Of a DNA stretch of 64,000 nucleotides, positions 14,557 to 24,420 are shown in pieces. The DNA lies in NCBI RefSeq assembly GCF_003590095.1, contig NC_039478.1, forward strand, positions 1,798,001-1,862,000. The letters are read 5' to 3'. Both the position numbers and the translations under genes were made by a program. Each line of letters starts with the position of its first letter. Within the stretch, counting starts at the first letter, position 1. This DNA is from Trichoplusia ni. Taxonomy: Eukaryota; Arthropoda; Insecta; Lepidoptera; Noctuidae. Under the pieces are notes generated by a model, which did no database searches, was not told the origin of the DNA, and saw nothing but the letters and a program-made list of their open reading frames with translations.

Positions 14557-14585
14557 AACCTGTTGATTAACTTTTATTTATTCAA
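14557..14585 (+). repeat. 29-bp motif, copy 1 of 3 (AACCTGTTGRTTAA..TTTATTTATTCAA)
   Basis: This segment matches the one at 15021-15049 at 26 of 29 positions, and a third version lies at 16140-16167. Each carries ACCTGTTG, which is CAACAGGT on the minus strand, followed after a short gap by TTTATTTATTCA. The flanks of the three copies do not resemble one another. It may be a repeated regulatory module or the remnant of a small repeat. Confidence 0.6.
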
Positions 14586-15020
14586 CAACTTTCTATGCGG
14601 AATGGAATGCAAATACATAGCTGTTTCCGAACATTTGTGTAGCGAAACCCTGAATGTATTATCACAGTTATCAATAAATAATTGTTTGAATTGTCATCTG
14701 AATAGGTTCGTGATATCTTTGTCAAATGAGTTCTTTTCTTTGGTCGTTTATTCCCAAGCAGTAACTGTAATTTATTAGGTAAAAGGTGATTATACGTTCT
14801 ACTTAAAATACGTTTGTTAAAGTCGACCATTTCCTTTGTAAACGAATAAAATCGATATTTGACGACTAATTGAAAATATTGGCTTTATCAGTAATTAATC
14901 CGAAAACAAAAAAAAGTATTAAGTCTCAATCGACTGCCAGAGCCCCGCGTGGTACATCACTTTTTCACCATAAAGTGGACTGCAAGCCACAAGTAGGAGT
15001 TACAAACGGCTACAGTGAGC

Positions 15021-15049
15021 AACCTGTTGGTTAAGATTTATTTATTCAA
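15021..15049 (+). repeat. 29-bp motif, copy 2 of 3
   Basis: It reads AACCTGTTGGTTAAG followed by ATTTATTTATTCAA. It differs from copy 1 at three positions, all inside the central spacer or next to it. It lies 464 bp from copy 1 in the same orientation. Confidence 0.6.
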
Positions 15050-16139
15050 GGACTTCCTTTACTAAGCACGGATCGATTAAGGCTGAATTGTTCGCTTTTC
15101 ATCGCGCACGAGCCTCTTGGAATGGAATTCCGACGCTATTCTAGCGCCTTTTGTCCGGGGCTTAAACGAAGCTTTACCAGCGCTTTAGAACCTAATCACT
15201 TTCGAAGATTGGTGGTCGCATTGTGACCGAATTTCTGTCCCGGAGCTCAAAGGCAACAGTGGCCTGTTAGACTAAGTGGATGAGTAGCTCACCGTAATGG
15301 AAATACAATTTGAATTGTATTCTAACTTCGTTTAACGGAGTGAATTTAAAGTAACACGTATTTATTTATTCGAAAACATTGTCCACCGACATGGTCGAAT
15401 AAAAACCGTAGTATTTTACACTGTATTCACGTTTACCGACCCGTCGACTAAAAAGTTTTCAACACAAGTACGTCCTCCAAAAAGCTAAAGCAATCCTTTG
15501 TTACAATTTTAAAAATGTTTCTACATTTTTCCGCGCCTTATTGAGTTAAAAGCGTAACGCGATATGACAGTGAGTGACATTGTTCAGTCGCAAATAAAAT
15601 ATATTCCTGTCATTCAGACCTAGCTGAAAAATGTTGGAACTCGTCGCCTGTCGTGTTAGCCGTAATATTTGCTGCATTTTCAGAATAACAGTTTATTCAA
15701 GTTGTATTTGCAAGGATTGGTTTTCAACCTGCTACCACGAAACAAAGAATTTTTTCTACAATATCGTTGTACTGGGGCCAGTTTTGTGAAACTTTTTATT
15801 CATGCTATTCAGTTATAAACCTGTCAAACTTATAATAATAATTCAAGGTAATTATAATAATAGTTCCACGCGCTACCACTTGTGTTCACGTGTCTACATG
15901 CGTGCTACGCTTAACATGTCTAACAGCTTGGACGAGACGAGATGACTTTGCAAGACTACGTACGGTGCGAGCCTGTTGAATGGGGCCAGAAACTCACCAT
16001 TGTCTCACCCACCTTATCACTTTGACATAAATGCGTGTTCGTTCGGACGATTGAATACGATACGACGTCACTGCCTACAAACGATACATTTAGTAGGAGC
16101 CTCTAGTGACGTCACAGACATAAGTAACGTTTTACAAGC

Positions 16140-16167
16140 GACCTGTTGGTAAGCTTTATTTATTCAG
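16140..16167 (+). repeat. 29-bp motif, copy 3 of 3
   Basis: It reads GACCTGTTGGTAAGC followed by TTTATTTATTCAG. It matches copy 2 with one base deleted from the spacer and a few substitutions. It is in the same orientation as the other two and 1.1 kb beyond copy 2. Confidence 0.55.
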
Positions 16168-19100
16168 AGCAAGACACGTACGGGACTACGTAACGATTGA
16201 ATTAATGAAACGTAAATTGTGAATGAAAGTACAACTTTGTATGGCTTGAAGTTGTTTTGTTATTTTACAAGACTTTTTATGGAAATCACCAACACATAAA
16301 TTTGTATTTGTGTATTTGCCATTCAGTCACAATTTCCTCGTGCTAGAATATTCCATGCCTTATTGAATAAAGATATACAGGCAAAACACTGCGACAATCT
16401 TTTTTTTTTAAGTCATTGTTTCATACAAAAAATATTTTTGGTCCGATACAGCTACAGTTTAATCCTAGCAAACGTTGCAGCTCAAATAAAACTCAATTTG
16501 ATGTCGAAACTGAAAATATGAAAAACAAGTCTAAACTATAGGTATTTCTCGAACTTTTCACAATGAAACTGTATTGTTTAAAAAAAAGGGCAAAATACCT
16601 TTCAATTGGCTGCAGGCCTTTTTGTTGCATACGTTTCGACACCAGTTACATTTTTAAATATTTTTATATTTGAACCAGCGATAGGAGTAATAAAAATAAC
16701 TCTCTTGTACACTTTTACTAGGTATACTTTTTATATTTATTTATTTATTTTTATATTAGTTAGTCTCAAAAATCGAAATATTTTAAGATTAATATAGTAA
16801 TGAAAAAAACAAAGACAAATAACAATTTTATAAAGCGTATGTTATTAAAATCTTACGAAGAAGAATGCACAACGTAGCTAAACAATGTTAATGCCATAAT
16901 GACATAATCTTTAGCACGAGAGATCCGACTACTGCTTCGCATTCTTTTAATCTCATAATATCATTTTTTCCACAAGAAAATGTTATATTAAAAAGTTTAA
17001 CATGAGTATCCCACACAAAGACCACATTTACTTTCTTTTCCTCTTGTAAAGGCAGGCAACTAAAGAAAAAAAAAATAAAAAGAAGCATTTTAACGACACT
17101 TTTTCAGCTCGAACATTTCTAGCCAGGAATCGAGGTAAAAGTTTTAACTAGGGTTGTTGCAGCACAGAAAAGACAAATATTTTCATTGTGCCGTTCACAT
17201 TTTTCCTTGGGGGAATAATGAAGTATTGGTAGCCCTTGTTTTTATTTTATATTGTTCTTTTTCTTTCATTGGCTGCCAAGCTTTGGTTGAGTTTTAAACG
17301 GATGAGTTGCTTAATTAATTAATGTTCTTTTCAAAATGTGCTGTAATTTTTGCTTCCGAAATAATGTTGGTGTTATAAGCTTCGTGGCTTTTTAATGTTT
17401 ATTTCTGACTAATTCCTATAGGATATTTTTGCAAGACACAACATTTTCAAACATTTATTTTAGGCTGTCGTAAACAGTTAAACAAGTTCAAATTCTATAT
17501 GAATTAGAGTTTCGATTTAAATTAACGGAATACACGAACATTCCTCAGTCCAACTTCTTCAAAATCTCAAATTGTTATTTTTCTTCTTCTTACTCATACA
17601 TTTGCCAATTTTTTTTCTCTTTTCAAGCCTTGGATTTCTCATTACACTACCCCGTGTACATTGTCTTGCGTCTGGCGCGTTCTTATCAACAGCACATGCG
17701 CGCTGGGCCACAGTTGCCGCAGCCTTATCACACCGCCGAGAATCTATACGTTGATACTGACCCTGATTGTGTTCAACTAGCTTTGTATCTATAGGATATC
17801 GGTGTCTTTGTCATTTAAACGTGGTTGGAAAAGGATGGAGAATTAGAGCTGTTGAATTCAGTTTTCGGGGTGTGAATTAAAGAGAGAATTTCTAGTTTTC
17901 GTTATATTAATGAGGGGACTATCATGTTGCACGATTCGTTGTATTTATACGTATACATACATAGATACTGTGTATTTCTGTTCCCGATTTGGAACACAAT
18001 AGAGATGAGGCTTGTGATGATAACAAAGAAAAATATTTTAGACCGCTAGATAGATTTAATAAAATGAGACTCGTGACTGCATTTGTGCCTTTATCTGAAG
18101 AATATAAAATGACATGCTTTAATGTTTGGGAGAGGCTACTAATGGCATAAAAAGTTGCCAAAATTAAATCTCTGCGTAAGTTCCATTCACTTTAATATGA
18201 TCAATTTATATTTGCGGGTAAAAAGAAAAATAAATTACTATCTGGAAGAAAAATAATATATATTTGTCCCTATTAGTAGTTAATGGATAATTCTGCATTT
18301 ATTATGTCAGTGTTTAGAAATAAGGTAAATTTATAGTTTGTTCCTAAAAATATTGTTATTAATCGTTTCGTACACGTATTATTTTTTCACGTTTTAAAGA
18401 TCTTAGCATCAATAAAGTTTTGAAAATTGGAATATTAAAATGTCAAAAATAAAGTACTGAGTCTCATGCTGTCTCCGTAATATCAATGCTTATAGTAGGG
18501 AGCAATATTTTATTCTTGAATGCCTAAATCAGCCTTGCAATAAAATAAAAGGTTCTAGGGTTAAAGAAAAACGAACTCTTATAAGATCACTTAATTTTTG
18601 TTGTAAAGATCGTTCTTTTTTTCAGGAACGCTGAAAGTTACAGAGAAAATTGATATCAATACGAAATTCTGCGATCGGCAAATATTTGTAGTCGTGAAAA
18701 ATTTTAAGCTTTAGGTTTCCGAGATCAAAAGATATAGCCGTTTATATTGCAGTTCCTAAACATTTTCAAAGGGAACCAAAACCTATTAGGAGTCTTTGGA
18801 CAATATCTTTTAGCATAAGTATAGCACTAACATCCGAAAGCCAACAAAGTATTTGTAGGAAAAAAAATATAACAGAAGCCTGACCACTTAAGTCCGACTC
18901 TCACTTGACCCTTTCTTCAAGTAACAAGAATACTAGTCGTAATAAACACGAAAGAAACAGGCCGCCGGGTCCCAAAGCACTCTTAAAATAAAAATAAGGT
19001 TAATTCAACTTTCAACTCCATGGAGCAATTACCTACTGGCCGAAAATTATTACGATAAGGAAATTATAAGCCTTTCCTTTTCCAAGTTTTCTCAGCATTT

Positions 19101-19221
19101 TTTTTCATTGTGAAATTAGTCAACTTTTTTGCACTTGCCTTTTTCGTTCAGGTTGTTGCAGTAAGTGTTATTAATTTGTTGTTTATTAGTATATACATTT
19201 TCTTTTGAAAGATTAATGCGG
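16168..19221. other. AT-rich presumed intron, nothing recognised
   Basis: No gene or intact repeat is recognised. TTTA-type simple sequence lies near 16730-16750. A GC-richer stretch at about 17660-17745 could be regulatory but has no diagnostic motif. Confidence 0.5.
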
Positions 19222-19239
19222 AACTAAAGTGTCTTGGTC

Positions 19240-19377
19240 ACCATCAGCCTAGCTTTTTCCCAGCATGTTGGGGTCGGCTTCCAGTGTAACCGGTTGCAGC
19301 TGGGTACCAGTGTTTTACAAGGAGCGACTGCGTGTGGTCGACCAACTAGTGCACCATAGCTTACCCATGAGCTCCTT
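19240..19377 (-). mobile_element. 5S-headed SINE, internally deleted copy with 18-bp target-site duplication
   Basis: On the minus strand it starts AAGGAGCTCATGGGTAAGC and ends in a tail containing GCCGACCCCAACATGCTGGG and AGGCTGATGGT. The start matches the head of the copy at 44777-44874, and the tail matches the copies at 22692 and 39285. The 5S-like middle is missing, so this is an internal deletion. It is flanked by AACTAAAGTGTCTTGGTC (19222-19239) and AACTAAACTGCCTTGGTC (19378-19395), identical at 16 of 18 positions. That is a target-site duplication of the kind left by LINE-driven insertion, aged by two substitutions. Confidence 0.85.
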
Positions 19378-19395
19378 AACTAAACTGCCTTGGTC

Positions 19396-22063
19396 TAGGA
19401 GTGAAATGATTAGTTTGTATTGTAGCTAGATTTATGAAACACTACATTAGGGATGCATTTTAAGCTTATCCAAAAAGGAGGAAGTTCTCTTGTTTACCGG
19501 TCTTTTATTATATATACGTACCGATTTCGAAAAAAAACATTACATATTAAAATCAACATACATATACGACAAACAACTAACTGTTACCTAACAAATTTAA
19601 GTCAACCTACCAAATGAGTGCGCTTTAATTAATTTTAAATGAAACCCTCGCACGCTCAGACTCATTAGCATTCCAGACAACAGGTAGACTGAAACATTTT
19701 CACTATTTGCCTTTAAATCACCCTTACCAAGTATCTATAGTGAATCCAGTAAAAAAATATGCGCAAAAATTGATCTAAAATATAAAAACTTTGTTATTCC
19801 ACGATGAGTTAATTAAAATATGCGCGGTATATCTGCAGCCGTGCGCCGGCAAACGCAAAACAACCGCTCCGCATCCGCCGCCGATGTGAAAACATAAAAA
19901 ACATTGTACACTTCCATGTAAATCCGGTATCCCTGACACAGCCGCAGCGTAAAATAATACACGAAACCCGTTTGAATTGGAACAACGTAAACTACAAAAG
20001 TTTTAGTGAATTTCCTGCAAAATGCCTCAATCAGCAAAGGTGACAACGTTTAACAAAGTGACGTTACGACCTACAACAATGGCCCTTTCATTTAACTGTT
20101 TCGTACTGGTACGTGCAGTGCGAGTGTTTTGTTTTCGAACGATATTTCGCGTGAATTCGTATGTGAATGGAACAAAGGCACGGGCCACGGGCCACGCGTC
20201 CTGTTCAGCGTCTAACTTGCAAATGAGCGACGTTAGTGAAGCAATTGGGTTTGCAGCAATAACTGGCGCAACGCAGAGTTGTTTAACGAGTGCGGCACAA
20301 ACTTCTGTCGGGAATTCCCGCTCACCTACCAATTATGCAAATCTCATATTTTGAGGATGTAGTTTGCTTTATTGTGGACAGAGGTGATGTTAATAGAAAT
20401 TTATTATGAAGGACTTCAAGAGGATAATCGTGTCCACTTTAAGGAACTTTATATAGCTTCCGTTTTTGAGTTGTACACCTTAAAGAACATACCTGTTGCT
20501 ATAAAAATAGTAGTTACTAACAGAGTTAACATAAATTTTTGGACATCCATAACATCAAAGGTCAGGTCTATGTAAATGCTACATTTCTCAACAATTCAAA
20601 CTAGGAATAGAAATAGAGAGAACAATTTGCTGAAGCGTAGTCTAACACTGCATGTATAGAAATTTGAAAAGAGTTTTAGTTCAGAACAATGCCTTTTATG
20701 TATGGCCGGCGGTAGGATACGAGAAAATGCACAATTCACGCCAAAGAGGAAACATAGAAAAGTTTTCTAGTAAAATGTTTGTTCAGAATTGTATTGAAAA
20801 TGGCTTTACTCTGACGCTTTAAATCAAAAACAAAATACACTTTCGACAGGTGTAAAAACAAAAGACAATGTTTTACCAAAGTTTCTTAAAACAAAATACA
20901 ATGGAATTTCTCCAGAATTTTCGAGTTAACGAAAACAACTAGAACACTAATCCGAATAAGGTTTGTTTGAATAATACATATTGATGCATCTACGAATAGG
21001 ACGAACAAAAACTACCAAAGCGACAGAATTTTGTGATGCAAAATCCTCTAGTGTACACACAACAACAGTATTCATTTCACAAAGGCTAGACAAAAAGTGA
21101 TACACTAGATCTGTGTTACGTATACGATTAGTTTATTTTTTGTTGACACGATTCAATCCGTAGAGTGGTCTGTTGATGTTCTTTGCATCATAAATGTTAA
21201 CTACGTATTCCATGTCCTATAATTTAAATGAAAGGAAATGTTGGATAATTCATTCGTAATATTTAGCAAAACAAACTAAATCGAAATCACTTCATCCGTT
21301 CGAAAGCTGTGATGCCATAAGTTAAGATAGACAGACTCGTCAAACTTAGCACACCTCTTTTCGCGCCGTGGCGTAATTAGGACTGAGTGTGAGTATTTCT
21401 ATTGTTACAAGAACACGACATCAAAAGTACATAATAAGCTATAGTACGGAACTTCTTAAATCGATTAGCACTTGACCGGATTTTAACTTGAACGAAAACG
21501 TTGAAAGGACAAGAACAAAGCAGCTCTTAAACGGTGCTTAATCATCGTTTATCTGGAAGCGGATACCGATAGTGTCTTCCTATACGTTAAGATTATCTGC
21601 CCGTGTATCCATCACTCGAGAGATTATCCCGAGGTGTGTTGCCTATCCAGTTGCCCTGCTTTATAGTCGCATGCATATTTAATGAGCACGTCTGAACTAT
21701 AAGCGCTTAATCCCGGTTGTTGCGTTGTATGAGCGGGACACAGCAATACACTGCGAGCTGTGACCTCTCGCTTTAACAACTGCTACTGGAAGAATTTGAG
21801 AGTACTTAGATGTAGTGAGCGGGATTATCGATATTAATAGTGTTATAGAAGATTAGAGATATGTCGTTAAATTGACGTAAATTGTAGGTATCTAATACAT
21901 TAAAGTTTCGCGTACTAAGTGGTTATTGTTGTGATGCACCGAAGCCTTAGCTTTGGCGTTCGGCCTCTCTATTCAGTGTAAATAAAATATTGGCCGAATT
22001 GTGAATATCGTACTCTCTGTAGTAGGTTAAAAACAGATGAATAAGTCCGCAAAGTTTTATGAG
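19396..22063. other. Presumed intron with one GC-richer island, no gene supported
   Basis: The segment at about 20020-20345 is GC-richer and open on both strands (110 codons forward from an ATG at 20022, about 100 reverse from a TTG). Neither translation shows a known motif, a signal peptide or splice-supported boundaries. I treat it as possible conserved non-coding DNA. The remainder is AT-rich with nothing recognised. Confidence 0.45.
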
Positions 22064-22330
22064 AGACTAGCTGTTGCCCGCGACTTTGTCCCCGTGGGTA
22101 GAAGATATAAGTTATGATTTATACCTGCCCTGTTTTTTTTTCACATTTTCCATTGTATCTTCGCTCCTATTAGTCACAGCGTGATGGTTTATAGCCTAAA
22201 GCCTTCCTCGGTAAATGGTCTATTCAAAACAAAAATAATTTTTCAAATTGGACCAGTAGTTCCTGAGATTAGCGCGTTCAAACAAACAGACAAACTTTTC
22301 AGCTTTATATATTAGTATAGAGTATAGATT
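22064..22330 (+). mobile_element. Dispersed repeat, 'TAGCTGTTGCCCGCGACTT' family, copy 1
   Basis: It begins GACTAGCTGTTGCCCGCGAC and runs through GGGTAGAAGATATAAGTTATG, a T-rich run, ACAGCGTGATGG and CCTGAGATTAGCGCGTTC. It ends CAGCTTTATATATTAGTATAG. The copy at 42343-42611 is alignable end to end in the same orientation, differing by scattered substitutions and small gaps. It is non-coding and characteristic of moth genomes. Its autonomous partner cannot be identified from these copies. Confidence 0.8.
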
Positions 22331-22691
22331 AAAAAAAATATTTACTAGTATTTTTCAATTACTCAAACCGTTATTTAAATGCTATATTTTGGGGTTAATT
22401 CAATTAGTAAGCATTAAGGACTAAATTAATTTAAATCAACCTACCATGCACAACCACGCATTCTTGAAGTTTTACTTTGAAAGTACAGTATGTTATTTGG
22501 CTCTGAATGTTCGTATAAAATGCACTACATTTGTCCAGTGTCTTTTCTTAGCATTGCTTTAACATTCTAAAGAGCTTACTGGAATATTATCTCTTGAATA
22601 AAAGTTGGCGAGAATATTGCGTGTTTCAAATGTTTGTTATTCAAACTACTGAAAAGGTAAAGTTTTTGAGTTTTTGGCACTGTAAAAGATA

Positions 22692-22892
22692 CTGATAAAA
22701 GGTTAAGCTTCATTCGACGCGATTGGTCCGTAGATGGGTGACCATCCTTGTCATAAGGAGCTAATCCGTGTAACTGGGTTGAGGCGGGCAGATAAGCAGT
22801 CGCTCCTTGTAAAACACTGTACTTAGCTGAATCTGGTTAGACTGAAAACCGACCCCAACATAGTTGGGAAAGGCTAGGCCGATGATGATGGT
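22692..22892 (+). mobile_element. 5S rRNA-derived SINE, copy with box A/box C-like head and RTE-like tail
   Basis: It is flanked by the perfect 13-bp duplication ACTGTAAAAGATA (22679-22691 and 22893-22905). The head contains GGTTAAGC and, exactly 24 bases after TTAAGC, GATGGGTGACC at 22733-22743. In insect 5S rRNA the same two words (TTAAGC of the box A side, GATGGGTGACC of box C) are also 24 bases apart, as I recall the sequence. Then follow a body (AACTGGGTTGAGG, GCAGTCGCTCCTTGTAAAAC) and a tail CCAACATAGTTGGGAAAGGC, ending GCCGATGATGATGGT. The copy starts near box A and so is 5'-truncated relative to the 44.8-kb copy. The architecture resembles the 5S-headed chimeric SINE reported in Helicoverpa (HaSE3), from memory. 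Confidence 0.88.
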
Positions 22893-22916
22893 ACTGTAAA
22901 AGATAATGCTAGATAT

Positions 22917-23125
22917 ACCGGTTGGACTAGTGGTGTAGTCTAGCCTGATGCAGGAAGCCATGGGTTCAATTTTCACCCAGGAGAGATGTTTGTGTGACAA
23001 GCATATTCATTCTGGTTGTAGGTGTAGCTTATATCTATCTAATACTTATTTGTTTAACTTTATCAATTTTCTAGTACTCATAATAAAAGTTTTGCTTGGT
23101 TTGAGACTAAATGGCGTTGTCTGAA
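22917..23125 (+). mobile_element. tRNA-headed SINE with ACTA(G/A)ATGGCGTTGT-type 3' end
   Basis: A tRNA-like pol III promoter is visible: box A-like TTGGACTAGTGGTG near 22922-22935 and box B-like GGTTCAATTTTCACCC from 22963. A body with GATGTTTGTGTGACAAGC follows, and the 3' part reads GTTTTGCTTGGTTTGAGAC then TAAATGGCGTTGTCTG. The 3' words recur at about 28795-28850 as a truncated copy. It starts about 10 bases after the duplication of the 5S-headed SINE, so two SINEs sit nearly end to end. Confidence 0.72.
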
Positions 23126-23154
23126 AGACGTGTCGTATTTTTTGTATTTTTTTG

Positions 23155-23367
23155 TAAAAAAAATCCACTCCCGCACTAAGGAATTTAATCCTTGTGTCGC
23201 GGGGTGTTTCACTAACATATAATTCACACGCACAAGGACACCCAGACTCAGAACAAGCATTCGTGGATCACACAAATGCTTGTCCTACGCGGGGATCGAA
23301 CCCGCGACACGTCGCGCAAAGTGCGTTTGGCCTCGTGATGACCTCAACCACTCGGCTATCTGTGCAG
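23155..23367 (-). mobile_element. tRNA-derived SINE, copy 1
   Basis: Read on the minus strand, a tRNA-like head has box A GATAGCCGAGTGG (23348-23360 on the plus strand) and box B GGGTTCGATCCCC (23291-23303). A body follows with ACAAGCATTTGTGTGATCC and GTTCTGAGTCTGGGTGTCC. The 3' part is ATTAAATTCCTTAGTGCGGG then an A/T-rich tail. Related copies lie at 37063-37268 and 48321-48541. Both pol III boxes are close to consensus. No clear target-site duplication was found. Confidence 0.82.
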
Positions 23368-23834
23368 TCATTCTTAATCTTAAGATCTAGTGAAACGAAT
23401 TTTTTACGAACAGGAATCTGCGTTATTTTTTAGAGTCGTAGCTTATATGGGTCAGATGGTACTCCATTAATTGTTTTTAAAAGTATTTTTAAAAGAAAAC
23501 AAATTAAATTATTTAATAAAGTAATTCTCTCGGAATGAAAGTTATTCATGACGTACATCTTACGTTGCTTCGATGCCCATTTTTTCTTAACAATACGTTT
23601 GTTTTCAACGAGAAAACAAATGTTTGACGCGGTTTTTGTATTGAAATGTAAAAATAAACTGTTTCAAAGTTCAAAATGGGAGTTTGTGACGCAAAGAATC
23701 GACTGAGAAGTGACGCCACAAGGAAGTTTCCTTCCATTTTACGTTTGTAAAATAAAGTTTATTTCAATTCTAATTGTGTTCGACTATGTTATTACGCATG
23801 ATGTGATTCCCTATAAATAAGAAAGCATAGAATA

Positions 23835-23935
23835 TTGTTTAATATGCTACATATGTAAGTATGCTTGTACTATGTTATTCTTGTTGGAAATCCAAATAAA
23901 TAAATAAATAAAATACAAAAAATAAACACAAAATT
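23835..23935 (+). repeat. (AAAT)n tail of a probable retroelement 3' end
   Basis: ATGCTTGTACTATGTTATTC and CTTGTTGGAAATCCAAATAAATAAATAA lead into five AAAT units (about 23895-23915) and an A-rich segment. Similar 'CTTGTTGGAAATCC(AAAT)n' ends are familiar from moth retroelement 3' UTRs, but only the tail is left here, so the family is not assigned. Confidence 0.5.
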
Positions 23936-24277
23936 ACATGATAAACAAAGGGGCTGATTGACGTTAAAAATATGCCACCTTTATTACGATAGCAATGCTC
24001 ACTTACATAAATCTTAGTACCTTACTAAAGTTTATTAATTTAGCTAAAACACTACTACTTACTGAAATAGCTTTCTAATCTTGACTCCGATGTCTCGAAC
24101 TCAAAACTTTCTGTGTACACAAGGCCAAAAGCTCGATATTAATACTCGCCGCATAGTGCTAACACTACAAGTTAAATATTAACCAGGCAGGAAATTACGC
24201 TCAGAGTAACTTGGCACTTTTAAATTATTACATGAAATGGATTTAGACAGTAGCGATATCTATATGAGAAATAATAA

Positions 24278-24420
24278 CTAGCTGTTGATTGCGGCTTCGC
24301 ATGGATAGATGACGATTAAAGATGCAAAAATATTACCCTCAATTAACGAAGTCGGATAAAAAATTGCATAGAAAATTTGAACGTTATCGGTAAAGCCGTG
24401 TGTGCGCGAAAAGGTAACAA
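24278..24420 (+). repeat. Degenerate 'ACTAGCTGTTG...CGGCTTCGC' repeat fragment
   Basis: ATAACTAGCTGTTGATTGCG and GCTTCGCATGGATAG resemble the opening of the dispersed families at 9787 and 22064. The remainder is too diverged to align by eye. Confidence 0.4.

Noticed and set aside
15302..15321. Palindrome AATACAATT-TG-AATTGTATT as an operator
   Set aside because: Short AT-rich palindromes are frequent by chance here and nothing nearby supports a function.
20022..20354. 110-codon forward frame overlapping a roughly 100-codon reverse frame
   Set aside because: Neither protein has a recognisable motif, the reverse frame has no ATG at its start, and mutual openness over 300 bases is expected at this higher GC content.
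23291..23360. Possible minus-strand tRNA gene with good box A and box B
   Set aside because: The same head with the same downstream body recurs at 37063 and 48321 in diverged form, which marks a SINE family.
23899..23918. CRISPR-like or other functional tandem array in the AAAT repeats
   Set aside because: This is a simple tetranucleotide microsatellite at a retroelement tail. No spacer structure exists.
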